From: Epinephelus fuscoguttatus
Taxonomy: Eukaryota > Chordata > Actinopteri > Perciformes > Serranidae
DNA length: 64,000 nucleotides
Direction of reading: 5' to 3'
NCBI RefSeq assembly: GCF_011397635.1
Contig: NC_064753.1
Coordinates: 27,800,322-27,864,321, forward strand
Shown: positions 45,101-57,148 of the stretch, piece after piece
Layout of the letters: each line of letters starts with the position of its first letter
Position numbering within the stretch: position 1 is the stretch's first letter
The notes under the pieces: generated by a model
Told to the model about the DNA's origin: nothing
What the model saw: only the letters and a program-made list of their open reading frames with translations
Database searches by the model: none
Program-made: the position numbers and the translations under genes

Positions 45101-48100
45101 AAAAAACAATCCCAATTTTCTAAAGCTCAGTGTGGTGTCTCAAATTACTTTTTTTGTCTAACCAACAGTCAAGCACCCAAAAAATATTCTCACATGTGAG
45201 ATTCTGGAGCCAGTGTTTGTTTTTTAGCTTAAAAATGATTCAAACTGTCAGCTATCACAATAGCTGCCAACTTTTTTTGGTCAATTTTCCAATCATTTAA
45301 TCAACCAATTAACTAAGACATCAGCTTGGGCTCGGGGAAACTGTGGTGGGCATATTTTGCAATTTTTCGACATGTGATGGACCAAACAGTTAATTGAAAA
45401 AATAAGCATTCATGTTAACTATAATGTTCTAGTACATTAGTACATGGCTGTCACCTTTCCTTTGTTATTGATGTTTTAGGATTTCTCCAGAGGGAGTAGA
45501 CATCGTGTTGGACTGCCTGTGTGGGGAGAACACAGGGAAAGGCCTGACTCTGCTGAGGCCTTTGGGAACCTACATTCTTTATGGTAGGAACAATACTTGT
45601 CTCCATTTAATACCTTCAAAGTGTCAGTAACTAAACATTTTGTATTTGTGTGTAGTCAGAAATGTGTAAATTTGCATAAAGTTTATATTAGTAATTAAAG
45701 GAATAGTAGGACATTTTGGGAAAACACCTCTATGCTTTCTTGCCAAGGGTTATATGGGACAATGATACCACTCTCACATCTGTCCATTACATATGAAGTT
45801 TGAGCTAACAGACAGTCAGCGCAGCTTAGCATGAAGACTGAAAACGGGAACACAGCCAGCCTGGTTACAACATGACCTTATAAAGTCACTGCTCTAAGAT
45901 AAGATATAACATGTTCATTTGTGAGCTTGGAGGTGCTTGTAGGCGGGTTTTGTTGCCTTTGGTCAGAGCTAGGGTAGCTGTATTCCCCTGTGTCCAATCT
46001 TCATTTGGCTTAGTGAAAGTTCAGTCAGGAAGACTCGCTGTATTGTCTAATTTAATTCACAAATCTCTCTGCCTCACTCTCCGACCTCCACTATATCAGC
46101 TGATGTCACTCAAAGCCAGTCTTATGCTGCTGTCAGATTTTAAAACCCTTCTCCTCTCTGTTGCTGTCAGTTGTTACTTCAAGACGAACAGATACGACTG
46201 TCCTCCACTCCGTTCACCTTCAGTCTTCATTCATAATGTACCCAGTCCTGCTCCACATCCAATCATCCTCATCCTCTGCCAACTCTCTTCACCTCCGCCA
46301 CCAGTGTGTAGACTCCATTGGGGGAATATTAACTATCACATCTCTACCCCATATACCCCAGAATGAGTTCTAATCGCCAAAGAGCTTTCCACTTAGGGTT
46401 GGGTGATATATCAGTTATACTTGATATATTTCAGTTCTCTCGCTTTCTGCTATGGCTCTCACCCTCTCACTGACACAAGAAGTGAAAGAGATTCACAAAC
46501 ATGATACGTTACACACACTCCCCAGCCTATCCAGACGTCTCTCTCTTGGGTGATAGTGTGTGAGCAGGCGAGGCATGCATAGCTGTTTAGATACAAAAGT
46601 ATCTGTGGTGTTCCAGGCTACAACCATTCAGTCATACCTGCAGATACTATTAATATATGAACTGGAGAGCTGTTAGTTTGTTTCCTGCACTGAATAAATC
46701 CTGATGTTTAAATTGTGACGCTCTAACAGTTTAACTTTCTGCTAACAGCTAACTGTAGCAAAAACATCAATACTTCCAGCCAGGTGCTTTAAAATAAAAG
46801 CACCGGTTGTTCCACTTGGATGTATTTCATCATAGCAATACTTTATTTTACTTTATTATAACAGTACTTTATTTAACTTGAATGTAACAGAAGTTTATTT
46901 AGTGGTTTAGTATTTTAGTAGTCTGCAGTAGTTTAGAGGAGATTTCAAAATATTGAGATATATATTGTGTATCGCGATTAGGGATGGATCACGATTTTCG
47001 ATTTTCACACAGGGCTTGCAGACGTCCGCTTTGAGTCCGCGCGGACCTCCGTGGAGTCCGGGGGTGTTTTTGCTTGTGTTGCCCATCCCTAATCACGATA
47101 CACGCCTAAAAATATTGCAGTATTATTTAAAGATCATATCGCCCAGCTCTATTTCCACTATTCATCTTTATCCTGCCCTATGTAATAAAGTATCGGTCAC
47201 TGTAAATACATTCTCTTCCAATTGAAATGCTAAGCTAAGCCAACCATCTCCCGGCTGTACTGTAGCTTCATTTTAAACAGACAGACATGAGGGTGGTATC
47301 AATTCCCTCATCTAAGTCATGGCAAGAAAGCAGATATGAGCACCTCCCAATGACTGTTTCAAACTAGACAATATAAACATTCTTAATGGGTCCTTTGGTA
47401 TTTCCTGTGTGAATGTTTTGCAGTGTATGTCAATGACAACAGCTGACAGGAAGTAAACATGGATCCAAGTTTTGCCTAGCAAGGCAGCTCCAGTAGAAAA
47501 CAGTCTATAATGTTGAATTGTTCCTTTAAAGACGAGTCATGCATTCATTGAATGCGTTGGCAGTCGGACTGAGTGTGAGATAGGGAGGCTCACTTGAATA
47601 AAACATGCACCATTGCCTGCAAATGAAATGTATTGTTCTTCACAGCTTCCATACTTATCTATTTTGTGTTAATCACTCTAGTTTGTGTGAAGCGTCATAA
47701 ATGAAGTAGCAGCATTAGAAGGAGCTTAATTAGTTTTAGCTGTACTAAATATGTGCAGCAGCATGCTTACACAGATCTAAGGGTCTAAAGGTGCCAACTG
47801 TTTCTCCCTCTTCATGCTTTGTGGCTTCCTGTTATTGACCAGTCACTTCTGCCCAGCCTTTTGCACAGCATACAACAATCCTTTTATTTTTGTTTTTTCA
47901 GGCGCGTCAAACATGGTAACTGGGGAAACAAAGAGTTTCTTCAGCTTTGCAAAATCTGTGAGTCAGAGATGCAGTCTATCATCATCATTTGAAGAAAACA
48001 GTACTACCCAATGAACATTTCATCATTTCATGGCAAATGAGACACGCGCAACTGAGTGACTCAGAATGACGTGTCTCTCTGTGTTTTGTTTTTTCTCCAG

Positions 48101-51100
48101 TGGTGGCAGGTGGAGAAGGTGAATCCTATTAAACTATACGAGGAGAACAAAGTCATAGCAGGATTCTCTCTCCTCAACCTCCTCTTCAAACATGGGAAAT
48201 GTAGTCTTGTGAAATCAGTGATGGACAAACTCTTGTGTCTCTATGAGCAAAAGAAGATCAAGCCGGTAGTGGACTCCCTGTGGGCGCTGGAGGAGGTAAG
48301 ACACTGTTCAGAGGGTGTAAGACAGTGAACAAAGTCAATGGTTAGCAAACTAGAAATGATCTGATCACAGTGGTTACATAAACAGACATGCTGGGTTTAA
48401 GATTTAAGAGATCTTGGACAGCATATAATCTGTTGTTTGTCACTGCTGCTTTCTGCGGGACATTGTCAGCTGTTCATTCTGGACATTCTTCCACAGATGG
48501 TGGGTAGGTTGCATCTTCCTGTTCCACAATTATTTCACACCAACTCAAAGCCCAACAGGCCATATGTCAATCACTTCACTTTCAATTTTCTACAAACTCT
48601 TTAAGTCTCCCTTTAACCCTGGTTGTTCCATTTTTGGGGAATGTCAGTACAGAACACCTGCACACACCTAATCACAGTAGCCAGTTTTTACATCGACCTC
48701 AACAAGTAGTCGTGCAATGTGCGTTTGCTTCGTTCTAGAGAATTATTTACTGTCTTATGTTACAGTAGTAATGTTTAAGCCACAAGAGGTAGAAAAGTTG
48801 GTGTGTAGACATTTGCTTAATTTTTATGCCAACTTTGTAAAGTTACGGGATCACCAGTGCCTTTAAAATACAAACAAGCGTTTGATTCTTGGTCCTAACA
48901 CTAATGCTAGCCATCTTCGTGCACCCTGTTCTTTCACCGGTCAGCGTAGCACAAGCAGCGCTGGGGAAAGCGGAAGCTAATTCCTGCATTAACCATAACC
49001 ATGTTAAAAAATATATAAGAATTAGTATCAGCACTTTAAAGGTCCAGTGTGTATGATTTAGGGGGATGTTTTGGCAGAAATTGAATATAATTTTTTTTCT
49101 TGGGTGTATAATCAAGTGAAAATAAGAGTCATATTTTCACCTTTTGCCTTAGAACGAGTCGTTTATATCTACATGGGGAGGGGGTCCTAATCTATAGGGA
49201 CTGCCATGTTGCAACACCATGTTTCTACAGTAACCTAGAACGGATGAACCAAACACTGGCTCTAGATAGGGCCATTCGTGCTATTGCACCAGCTGCTATA
49301 GTTAGCATCCCCAGCGCATAGAGCCTGTCATAAGAACCCTTACAAACTGCTTTGTGCAGTGTTTTTCACTGCCTGTAACTTGTTTTTTTTTCCTTTTATC
49401 GTTGTTTTTTTTTTGGAGAGGAAGAGACCCCTGCAAATAATTTGGTTTCCAGTAAAAAAAAACCCTCCCAACTAATTGACACTGAAGCACTTTTATCCAA
49501 GAGAAGTTTCAGCTGGTTGCAGTCTGCAATCCTCACCACTAGATAGCACTAAGTCCCCCTAAATCTTACACACTAGTCCTTTAAAATGTGTTTGGAGGGT
49601 GGCTTTAAGCCACTGCCATTGAGTGCATCCAAAATATCTTCTGTCTTTACAAGTGAAATGTTTGGAATTTGTTACACGTCTAAAAATGCATCAAGAACTC
49701 AGATAAAAGGTGAGGCAGTGAAGTTAATCCATCACAAGAGGCTGATAACAAGTCATTATGAAATTTGTATCCACAGTCAGAGAGAGAACGGGTTAATGAA
49801 ATAATCTCCAGATTTTCATTTCTCATGGGAAACTCCCCCGGCGCTGGTCGTCATTAAACTTTGGCAGCTTTGTCAGGCCATTCAGTGGAACCATTGCCCA
49901 TAAAGAATCTCATTAGAGGGGAGGCTGGCGTGGGATGGCGTGTCAGGGGCACAGCCTGCCTCATTTGTTCATAGGAGAATTCAGAGGGCGTTAGTTTACA
50001 TGTTGACCATAGCAACCTTTTTTCCTGGAATGTGTGTGACTAAAACAGAATCACGGGACCACCAGCAGTTTAATAAGAAAAAAATAATTCTGTCACTTTC
50101 ACATGGGAGTACCGTATAAATGCTTTTTAGGGTACTATTAATTGAAGTGAGCCAACATTCAGTATCTTGCAGAAATCATTTATAAGTATTAAGAAAGTCC
50201 CACAACACCTACTTGTACAATTCAAGTGGATCTTATCCCCTCCTGCTACCTAGCAGCAAAGTGCTGGACACGTTTCTGACCTATTTTTGCTCTTGGCATG
50301 TTTTCCGGTGTTTTTTTTTTTAGCAAATGAATGCTTTTGACACAATAGTGTCCAAACAAAGAGCCACATTCAGCTGTGTCTTTGTGTGGACTGTAATGAG
50401 AAAGAAAGATATGGCTTCCTGAGAAATCTTTTGTAATGAGTGAAATTTTTTCCTTTTAGCTAGACCAGCCTTAATGAGCGGCATTGATGTTTCAGTGTTT
50501 ACAAGTTTTGACATACTAGGTGTGTTGTTAGATGTAGAAGAGAAAATGTCACAGTAAATTCTTTTCGTAAGTTCAGTGTTTTCATGCAAGTCATGTAGAC
50601 TCCACTTGGACTCGACCATGATGGTCACTGGGGTGTTGGGGTGCTCTATACAGAGATAGAAGCTGTAAAGCTGTGGTGTGTTGCATTTGAAAAAGATAAT
50701 CAATTATTGCACTTAGCCTGCTTCTGCCATTTCCCTACCACCGTCCTTGTAGCAATCAGACTACAGTCAACGGACAGTTTTTCCTCTTACCTGTGGTGCT
50801 ATTTATCAGTCTAGATTGTTTTGGTGTGAGTTGCCAAGTGTTGGAGATATCGGCCGTAGAGACATCTGTCTTCTTTCAGATATAATGGAATTAGATGGCA
50901 CTCAGCTTGTGGTGCTCAAGGCGCCAAAAAAACCCATTTCAATCAGGAGAGACAGGAGGATGAAAAAGAGATGAAGTTTAATGTGAAATATAATTGTACA
51001 GAGTAACAGATGATTTGTGCTGGTAAGATTTAAAAAAAGTCTTTGGCACCCAGACACCAGAGGGAGATTATTTGTGATCGTGGGACATCTGAGCAGCAGC

Positions 51101-54100
51101 AAGATAAATCCCCCCATGGAGTCTAGACACTGGTGGAGGTGGTGGTGGCTGATGACTTTGGTTGATGACTGCTAAGGCGAATAGAGGCTGCATCCGAAGA
51201 CTAGGTGGTGATGGGGAGGTGAAGGGTTACGCACAGCAGCAGCATAGGACTGCGGGCAGAAAACAATATTTAAAATGAGGTGCAGTGAGATGATAGGCTG
51301 ATGTAGAAGGTGTGTCGCTGTGCTTTTGGTTGATTGTGTATCAGCTGATGACTTTTCTATGGGTACATGCATGCCTCCTTCTGCATGGTGATACAGTTAG
51401 TGGGTGTAGTTTGGTAGAACTAAAGTAGTTCCTTTCAACACTTGACAAAACAATCTAGATTGATAAACAGGACTACAGGTGAGAGGAAAGATATGTATTT
51501 CTGATTTGGGGGTAAACTGTCTCTTTAAGCTGACGGTTCAGTGGTCAGGTCGCACAGCCTTAAAAGATTCTGACATTATTGTGTTACTCAGTAATGTTTG
51601 TCTAGCAGTAGCAGCTGGGACTGTCAAAAAACAAAATGTCAGCTAATAAAACACTGTGGACAGATGTCTCCACACACTCTGTTGGCAGAAGCCCGGCCTT
51701 TATATTGAGTGCAGACTGATTAAAAGCCCTGCCTGCACTCTTTCTCCTGGTAAAATGTTTGCAGTGTATCTGGGTGTTAAGCACTACTGTCCTTATCAGT
51801 ATAACACACTTCATGAGTCAGTCATGGTTCCATCTGTAATGCTCCACAGCTGATCATTTCTTTATTTCTGAAACATCATATCTGATTTACGATGTAATGT
51901 TTCATTGAGGTTTGTGCCTTCACAGACATGAAAAGTGGTGATGCTAAAAGGGGAGAAAGAGGAGAGGAGTTAAAAAGAGGAGTCTGTGTTAAAACAATGG
52001 GCCTCATCCACAAACAACACATAAACACAAATCCCTGCTTAAACTGTGCGTATAAATTAAAAAAGGCTTCAGTAGGCAACAATATTTAAAACGTTAATCT
52101 ACTTATGCATTGGCCCAATCATGTATCCTATTAACTAAACATGAAATTGACACCCTTGTATCTTCATCAGTTATTGTTAAAATTAAAATATTCAGCCACA
52201 ATGTAATACACAACATGACAAATAATTTGCAAGAAGTTCTAGACATTTCATCAAAGAAACATTTGGATGGTGCTTTATTCATTACTCATTTTGAAGCACT
52301 TTAAATGCACAGAATACTTGAACTTGTAATCCTAGCACCACGGTGGTTCCCTGAGATTTTACCCACATGACAGCCATAAATTATCCTATAGCAATCACAG
52401 TGTGAAATAACACCTAAGATAAGTAGCAGCAGAGACCTGGGCTGGCCTGACAACAGCATCACTTTCTCCACCAAACACTTCTAGGTAAGCATATTTCATT
52501 ATATGGAGAAATGAAGGCGTGGCAATATGACAGGTGCCTGTCAGTTTATAATGATTCAGTGAATGAGGCCCATCGTGTCTAGTGTCTTACATTTAAGTGT
52601 TCAATAAATAATCCTTATTACAGTTCAAGTTATTACATACTTACTCACATAAATTAAATTAGAGTAAACATCTCCATGAGGTTATTATGAATTTTCAGAG
52701 CTGAGGATTTTTTTAAGTTGGTGTGAGCTTTTTCAAGACAGTGAATATTAAACAATTTGTTTTTGCAGGCTGTGACTAAGGCCTGGGTAGTACTTATTTG
52801 TTCATACCTTCCTGACATTTCAAAGGGGTATACAGTATATCATAGTATTTCTGTAAGTCATTGTAGCATTAAAGTCATTGTCTAGCCTACAATGCTGTGT
52901 TTCTATGAGGCAATTAGCCTACTTAGACAGGTCTTACTGGGTTTAAATACTTATTGTCCATAATAATGAATAGATGGGAAATAGCGCCCTTCTTGCTGGA
53001 GGACCTGGTGACACTTTTTTTTTCAGCAGATACCAACACATCAGTGGGCTGAACAAAGATGATGTGTTGAGTAAAATCATGTGGCTAATGAACTGCTTTT
53101 GTAGCTGGAAGAAGTCATCTCATGATAAAGTCATATGTGGCAATATATTCAAACGGGCAGAGGTACAATAGTCATGTAATGTTATCCCCACCACTCACAG
53201 TCGCCATCTCTCTCAGTTCACCTGCTGTTCCACCAATAGAGACTGACCTCTGGTGGTGCATGCTGTGAACTGCAATACATCACATCAGTACAGCATCTCC
53301 ATATAAGTCAGATAGAAAAAGCAATGTCTGTAGTTTTAACCATATTATAAATCATACATTTGGGATTTGTTAATACTCCAGTATACCATAATACGTTGAT
53401 ACTGCTCAAGCCTGATGTGACTCACTTTAAAAAATCTTTTAAAATCACCTATCATTAATCAAATTGTAAAGCTTCACTCATCACTGTACGCTTTATTCCA
53501 GGGCTGGTTGGCCGTCTTTGACCTTTCATAGTCTCAGTCACTGGCATTCGTTAATTTATTCCCTTTGTACATGACGTGTGTACTTTGATTAAACAGAGAT
53601 CTGACTGTAGCTATAGTCTGAGATCTCAAGACATAGTTTTGTTGTCTGCTGCGAGTGCATGGACTGGGAAAAAAAGCTTTTATGTGCTCTGCTTCTCTCT
53701 CTTTGAATAACCTTTAGGAGGAGTTGAAACTATATGAATTGGTCTCTTTGCTGTACTTAAAGCTCCCACAAGTATAAGGATGAATGAATCGGTTGGTTCT
53801 TGTCATCATGTGTATGTGCTCTAATATTTCTAGGATGTTACTGTATATATTTTATGTTGTTTATTGTGTTGTTCTTTGGCTGTAACTTTTTGTATGCTGT
53901 GTCTTGGCCAGATCTCTCATGTAAAAGAGATTGTTGATCTCTACATCATTTATTTATGTTATATCCCATTTAAGACAGTGGTCTAAAGCTGGTTAATCAA
54001 AACTCCGATACAGAATACAGCCTACATTTTCCCTGCAATCACAGGTGAAGTGAAGCAGTGTATCTGTGAGCTTAATATAAACCTTCTTGGATCAGTTCTA

Positions 54101-56730
54101 CAGGCAGTGAAGTGTTCAGTGTGATGTCAAACGTAGCCCAGCAGGGTGAGTCAGCATCATTAATCAACATTAAAGAGTGAGTTTAGATTATGGCTGATCT
54201 GAGGAAATGGGCCTGTGTCTGGAATGACTGGGAAAGGGTTGCAAAGTGTCTTTGTGTGGATCCAGTTGACGTAAGAAGTTTTTTTTCTTAGCCGGTGCTT
54301 TGAGATGTTGTTTCAGATGTTACAGCAGGCTTCCTGTTGGAGAACTTTTACTCACCAAAATAATGAGCAGAAGTAAAAAGTTGTTTGGTCCTCATGTTTC
54401 TTAACATATTTATTATGAAAGTGTTACAGCTCACATCATTAAATGTGTAACTTTGGTTCACAAGGCACTTTGTGTTTTCTATAAAATGATCCGACTTAGA
54501 TGTAGAACCGACCTAGTACTGTTTTATAACAAGAACTTTTTTTAAACTCTGATCATATAAAATAGTCATACTGTTTTTAGGTGTTAAAAATAACAGTCAT
54601 TACTTTATGAGATTTCATTTTCGATATTATATGTTGCTGTGGTTGTTTGTTAACAGTTCAGTTTATTAAAAGTAAGTTAATTGCTGTGTTTTATTCTCAG
54701 GTAAAAGAGGCCATGCAGAGAATCCATGACAGAGGCAACATTGGAAAGCTCATTCTGGATGTCGAGAAGTCTCCCACCCCTCTGGTATCAACCATATTTT
54801 TAATGTGTTTTTTTCCCAGTTGATTGTGGGAATGAAATGTACATCAGTACACAGGGCTGTTAAATAGCTCTTGACCTTCAGTGCAGTGTTACAGAGAGAG
54901 ATTTACAATTTTTCACAGAGACTTTACATCTTTTTAAGTTCGAGTGGCTGATGAGTTGATTTCAGAGTAATGAGGCTAATTTAACATGTATGCCATCTTA
55001 TGAGATAAAACAAAATGTAAAAACCATTTATAAATGAACAGAGACACAACAGACACTTGAGAAATATTAATTGTGATAACATTTTAGTACCACCAGGAGA
55101 AATTGACAAAGATAGCATAAAATTTCAAGTTTTTATAAAAAGATAAGTATAACAAGGCTACAACATGACAATGACCTTTCTTTCATTGGTAAGTAGCACA
55201 AAACAGCAGGATGACTGTAGCAAACATTAAGACAGAGTGAGAAAGCGCAGCTGGTATGAGTGCATTAATACTGCAGAAAATGAGGATGGAAAACATTTCA
55301 GATATTCAGAATTGATATGTATCAATAAACTTTTATATTTGACAGCATGACTGAAGACATTATACAAGTGTGATTTAGCTCGCTGTATCGTCTAGTATAA
55401 TTACTAGACAAAAGTAAGATAAGATGATAAGAGAGATGATTTGTTTTGATGAGTTTGATTTGATCATCTAGATGCCAAATTAGATAAAAATCAATGACAA
55501 AAATAACACAGATAAAATGAAAGTATTATGTGACATTGATGGTCGAGGGTACATGAGGAAGAGAGGAGGAAGAGAAAAGAGGAAGTACATGACAGTAAAT
55601 TGGTCTGATCTTGTTTAGTAGCCAATGTAGAGCTCATTTTTAAGAACATCTGTAGTGAAGATGCATATTGAAAACACTGTAAATACAAAAAGATGATGCT
55701 CAAGATGGGGGGTATCTGATCTCTCTGCCTAAGGAAATACTACCTTGAATTTGTGACAAAAACTTTGTTTTTCTTGCATGCCTCCACCGGAAAAAAAAAA
55801 AAAAATCTATGCTTTCTTTGAAGCTAGAGTCAAATACTAAGGGTTTTTTTGTTTTGTTTTTTTTTCTCGCAAAAACGCATTTGTTTACGAAGTACTGAAC
55901 ATACGACTGGATAAATGAGACTTGGATTATACTGTAAGAGTTGTGTGAGAGTTTGAAAAGGGATGTTTTGACATAGTTTTGCCGTCAAACGGCAAAATGG
56001 TTTTCTGTTTTTGTGAAGGCATGTGAGAAAAACAAAGTTTTCTCTACCAATTAAAGGGAACACGGCATGACCAGTTGATTTACAAATGGTCAATTTGTGG
56101 ATAAAGTATTTCTTTAAACATGGAGATCAGATAGCCCATCTCAAGCATTATCTTGTTACAGTGTTTCCAAAACAAATTTTCACTACAAAAGTTATCTCCA
56201 CAAATTCAAGGCAACACTGCAGGACTAATTAAATTACAAATGTTCATTTGATTAGTGAGGTTTTCCTTTAATTAACCACACAGCTAATTCTCTGGCTGAC
56301 TCGCTGTGTGGTAGTTGTTGACATTTCTGATGCCTACAGCAGATTTACAGGTCCAGTCCGGGTCATAAGGAGGCAGTGAGTAGGATTCCCTCCTGTTTCA
56401 TTGCAGTTGTTTCCATGGCGATGGCAACATCAAACCTAGAAGCACTATAAGATGTGTAGACATGCCCGTATTGACAGTATAGTCCCTGTATGCAGCAGCC
56501 CATTAGCAGAGGGTGCATTAACATGTTTACTGTGCTGCTTGGTGTCAGCTCAAATGTATGTTCACCTCTGTCCCTCTGTATATGTAGCTCAGTAAACAGT
56601 TAATGACAGCTGAGTAATATTTTACCACTAGATGGCCAGTGACAGCACAGAGACCAGTGAAGCAGGAGAGGAAGAAGAGGAGCCAGAGGGAGACAACGAC
56701 AGCAAGGAGCGAATGCCTTTCATCCATTAA
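39115..56730 (+). CDS. vat1l: VAT1-like protein, quinone-oxidoreductase fold (9 exons, at least 378 aa)
   Basis: Exons 39115-39224, 39815-39944, 40164-40379, 42239-42381, 45480-45583, 47902-47957, 48101-48295, 54701-54784 and 56632-56730 join in phase and end at TAA. The product is very close to human VAT1L: it has MRAVILAGFGGLSKLRV, VPGFECSGIVESVGENTTG, NYNAWAEVVCTPVDYVYKMP, the NADPH-binding glycine motif SAGGGVGQAVAQL, YGASNMVTGETKSFFSFA, PVVDSLWALEEVKEAM and the terminal KERMPFIH. It belongs to the zinc-independent zeta-crystallin/quinone oxidoreductase branch of medium-chain dehydrogenases; no zinc ligands are expected. The physiological substrate is unknown; related VAT1 is a synaptic-vesicle and mitochondrial-outer-membrane-associated protein. 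The start is uncertain (see extension entry). Introns 4, 5 and 7 are large and transposon-rich. Confidence 0.93.
40611..41214. mobile_element. MITE, GGAATACTTCATCCA family (copy 1), vat1l intron 3
   Basis: Inverted termini GGAATACTTCATCCATAAATTGACCATT-type and ACAAATGGTTGTTTTGTGGGTGAAATATTCC. The interior (AACTTTGTTTTTCTTGCATTCCTC, GGATAAATGAGACTTAGATTATACTG) is shared with the copy at 55732-56113. Confidence 0.75.
41660..42100. mobile_element. hAT MITE, TAGGGTTGGG family (copy 1), vat1l intron 3
   Basis: Termini TAGGGTTGGGCGATATG and ATATAGCCCAGCCCTA, flanked by TCTTGGAC (41652-41659) and TCTTGGAT (42101-42108), an 8-bp duplication with one mismatch. It contains no coding sequence. Confidence 0.8.
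44517..44824. mobile_element. Almost fully palindromic 308-bp element, vat1l intron 4
   Basis: The outer arms AACAGGATTGACAGGAAGG and CCTCCTGTCGATCCTGTT and the arms GGCACTCCGAAAAATG and TTTTTCAGAGTGCC are inverted. The innermost arms TAAAAGAGCCAACATGTTTG...CACTGCA (about 44609-44640) and TGCAGTGGTCCAAACATG...CTCTTTTA (about 44699-44730) are complementary at 31 of 32 positions. A loop of about 58 bases (GGTCTTCGTCAGAGC...) separates them. It resembles a fold-back MITE. Confidence 0.8.
46394..47151. mobile_element. hAT MITE, TAGGGTTGGG family (copy 2), nested
   Basis: Termini TAGGGTTGGGTGATATATC and GATCATATCGCCCAGCTCTA, flanked by a perfect 8-bp duplication TTTCCACT (46386-46393 and 47152-47159). 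It is inserted inside the TTAA MITE at 45699-47525 and itself carries a third element at 46979-47091. Confidence 0.85.
46979..47091. mobile_element. 113-bp hAT-like MITE, innermost of a three-level nest
   Basis: Termini TAGGGATGGATC and TTGCCCATCCCTA, flanked by ATCGCGAT (46971-46978) and ATCACGAT (47092-47099), matching at 7 of 8 positions. It has a GC-rich, near-palindromic core (GAGTCCGCGCGGACCTCCGT). Confidence 0.75.
48740..48905. repeat. Interspersed repeat, copy 1 (second copy about 58900-59060)
   Basis: Shared landmarks with the later copy, in the same orientation: GAGAATTATTTACTGTCTTATGTTAC, CCACAAGAGGT, TTACGGGATCACCAGTGCCTTT and ACAAACAAGCGTTTGAT. Family not recognised; there is no visible inverted terminus. 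Confidence 0.7.
49040..49580. mobile_element. TTAA MITE, AGGTCCAGTGTG family (copy 2), vat1l intron 7
   Basis: Exact TTAA on both sides (49036-49039 and 49581-49584). Termini AGGTCCAGTGTGTATGATTT and AAATCTTACACACTAGTCCT are inverted repeats. It shares the interior with 18013-18536 (GAACCAAACACTGGCT, CCTCACCACTAGAT). Confidence 0.85.
50761..51524. mobile_element. TTAA MITE, AGGGACAGTTC family (copy 3), vat1l intron 7
   Basis: Left side GGACAGTTTTTCCTCTTACC with GTGGTGCTATTTATCAGTCTAG; right side GATTGATAAACAGGACTACA and GGGGGTAAACTGTCTC followed by TTAA (51525-51528). The interior CTCAGCTTGTGGTGCTCAAGG parallels the copy at 19998-20744. The middle differs and may include another insertion. 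Confidence 0.65.
55732..56113. mobile_element. MITE, GGAATACTTCATCCA family (copy 2), vat1l intron 8
   Basis: GGAAATACTACCTTGAATTTGTGAC at the left and ATTTACAAATGGTCAATTTG with GTGGATAAAGTATTTC at the right are inverted. The interior ACTGGATAAATGAGACTTGG is shared with 40611-41214. Confidence 0.75.
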
Positions 56731-56796
56731 ACCCAACAGACCCCACCGCGACACGCCTAGAGACTGCAGAGGCTGCAAAGATTCACCACAGAGGAA

Positions 56797-56802
56797 CACA
56801 AC

Positions 56803-56833
<31 letters not shown>

Positions 56834-56836
56834 ACA
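56797..56836. repeat. (CA)n microsatellite in the vat1l 3'UTR
   Basis: About twenty CA units beginning some 70 bases after the vat1l stop, followed by a GTAT/GCAT-rich stretch to 56925. Confidence 0.95.
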
Positions 56837-57148
56837 CGTGTTGTGCAGTATGTGCGCGTGTATGTATGTACGTATGCATGTGCTGTATGCATGTATGCAT
56901 GAATGGATGTATGTACAGTATATGTTTGTGCCTCCTGTCTATTGTTTGTCTATTGATTGGTCAAGCTAAATTTTGGGGTAAATGAAGACTTACAACATGT
57001 TTGTCACCCAGGCAACAGGTGCAAGTGCCACTCTCAGAATAGTGTTATATTCTTTATGGTATTATGAAATCATGTTATGCTCGCCAGTAATGTCAATAGA
57101 TTTGTGTATATTTCACAATTAGTTGCATCTGACTCAATAAGCAATTAA

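Larger units (their letters stand above)
45699..47525. mobile_element. TTAA MITE, AGGAATAGTAGGACATT family, split by a nested hAT element
   Basis: TTAA (45695-45698) precedes AGGAATAGTAGGACATTTTG, and AATGTTGAATTGTTCCT precedes TTAA (47526-47529), giving related inverted termini. Subterminal blocks are also inverted: GATACCACTCTCACATCTGT / AGACATGAGGGTGGTATCA and CAGCTTAGCATGAAG / ATGCTAAGCTAAGCC. The element occupies most of vat1l intron 5 and is interrupted at 46394-47151. Confidence 0.75.
48296..54700 (+). other. vat1l: vat1l intron 7, 6.4 kb, repeat-rich
   Basis: Largest vat1l intron. It holds a diverged repeat at about 48740-48905 (also found at 58900-59060), a TTAA MITE at 49040-49580 and another at about 50760-51524. 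From 51.6 to 54.7 kb I see no recognisable exon or complete element, only AT-rich unique-looking sequence. Confidence 0.7.

Noticed and set aside
45911-46366. 151-codon plus-strand open frame
   Set aside because: Lies wholly within a TTAA MITE in vat1l intron 5; repeat-derived.
56545-56892. Open frames on both strands over the vat1l last exon
   Set aside because: Minus frame is antisense to exon 9 and the CA microsatellite; the plus out-of-frame ORF is a shadow of the real terminal exon.
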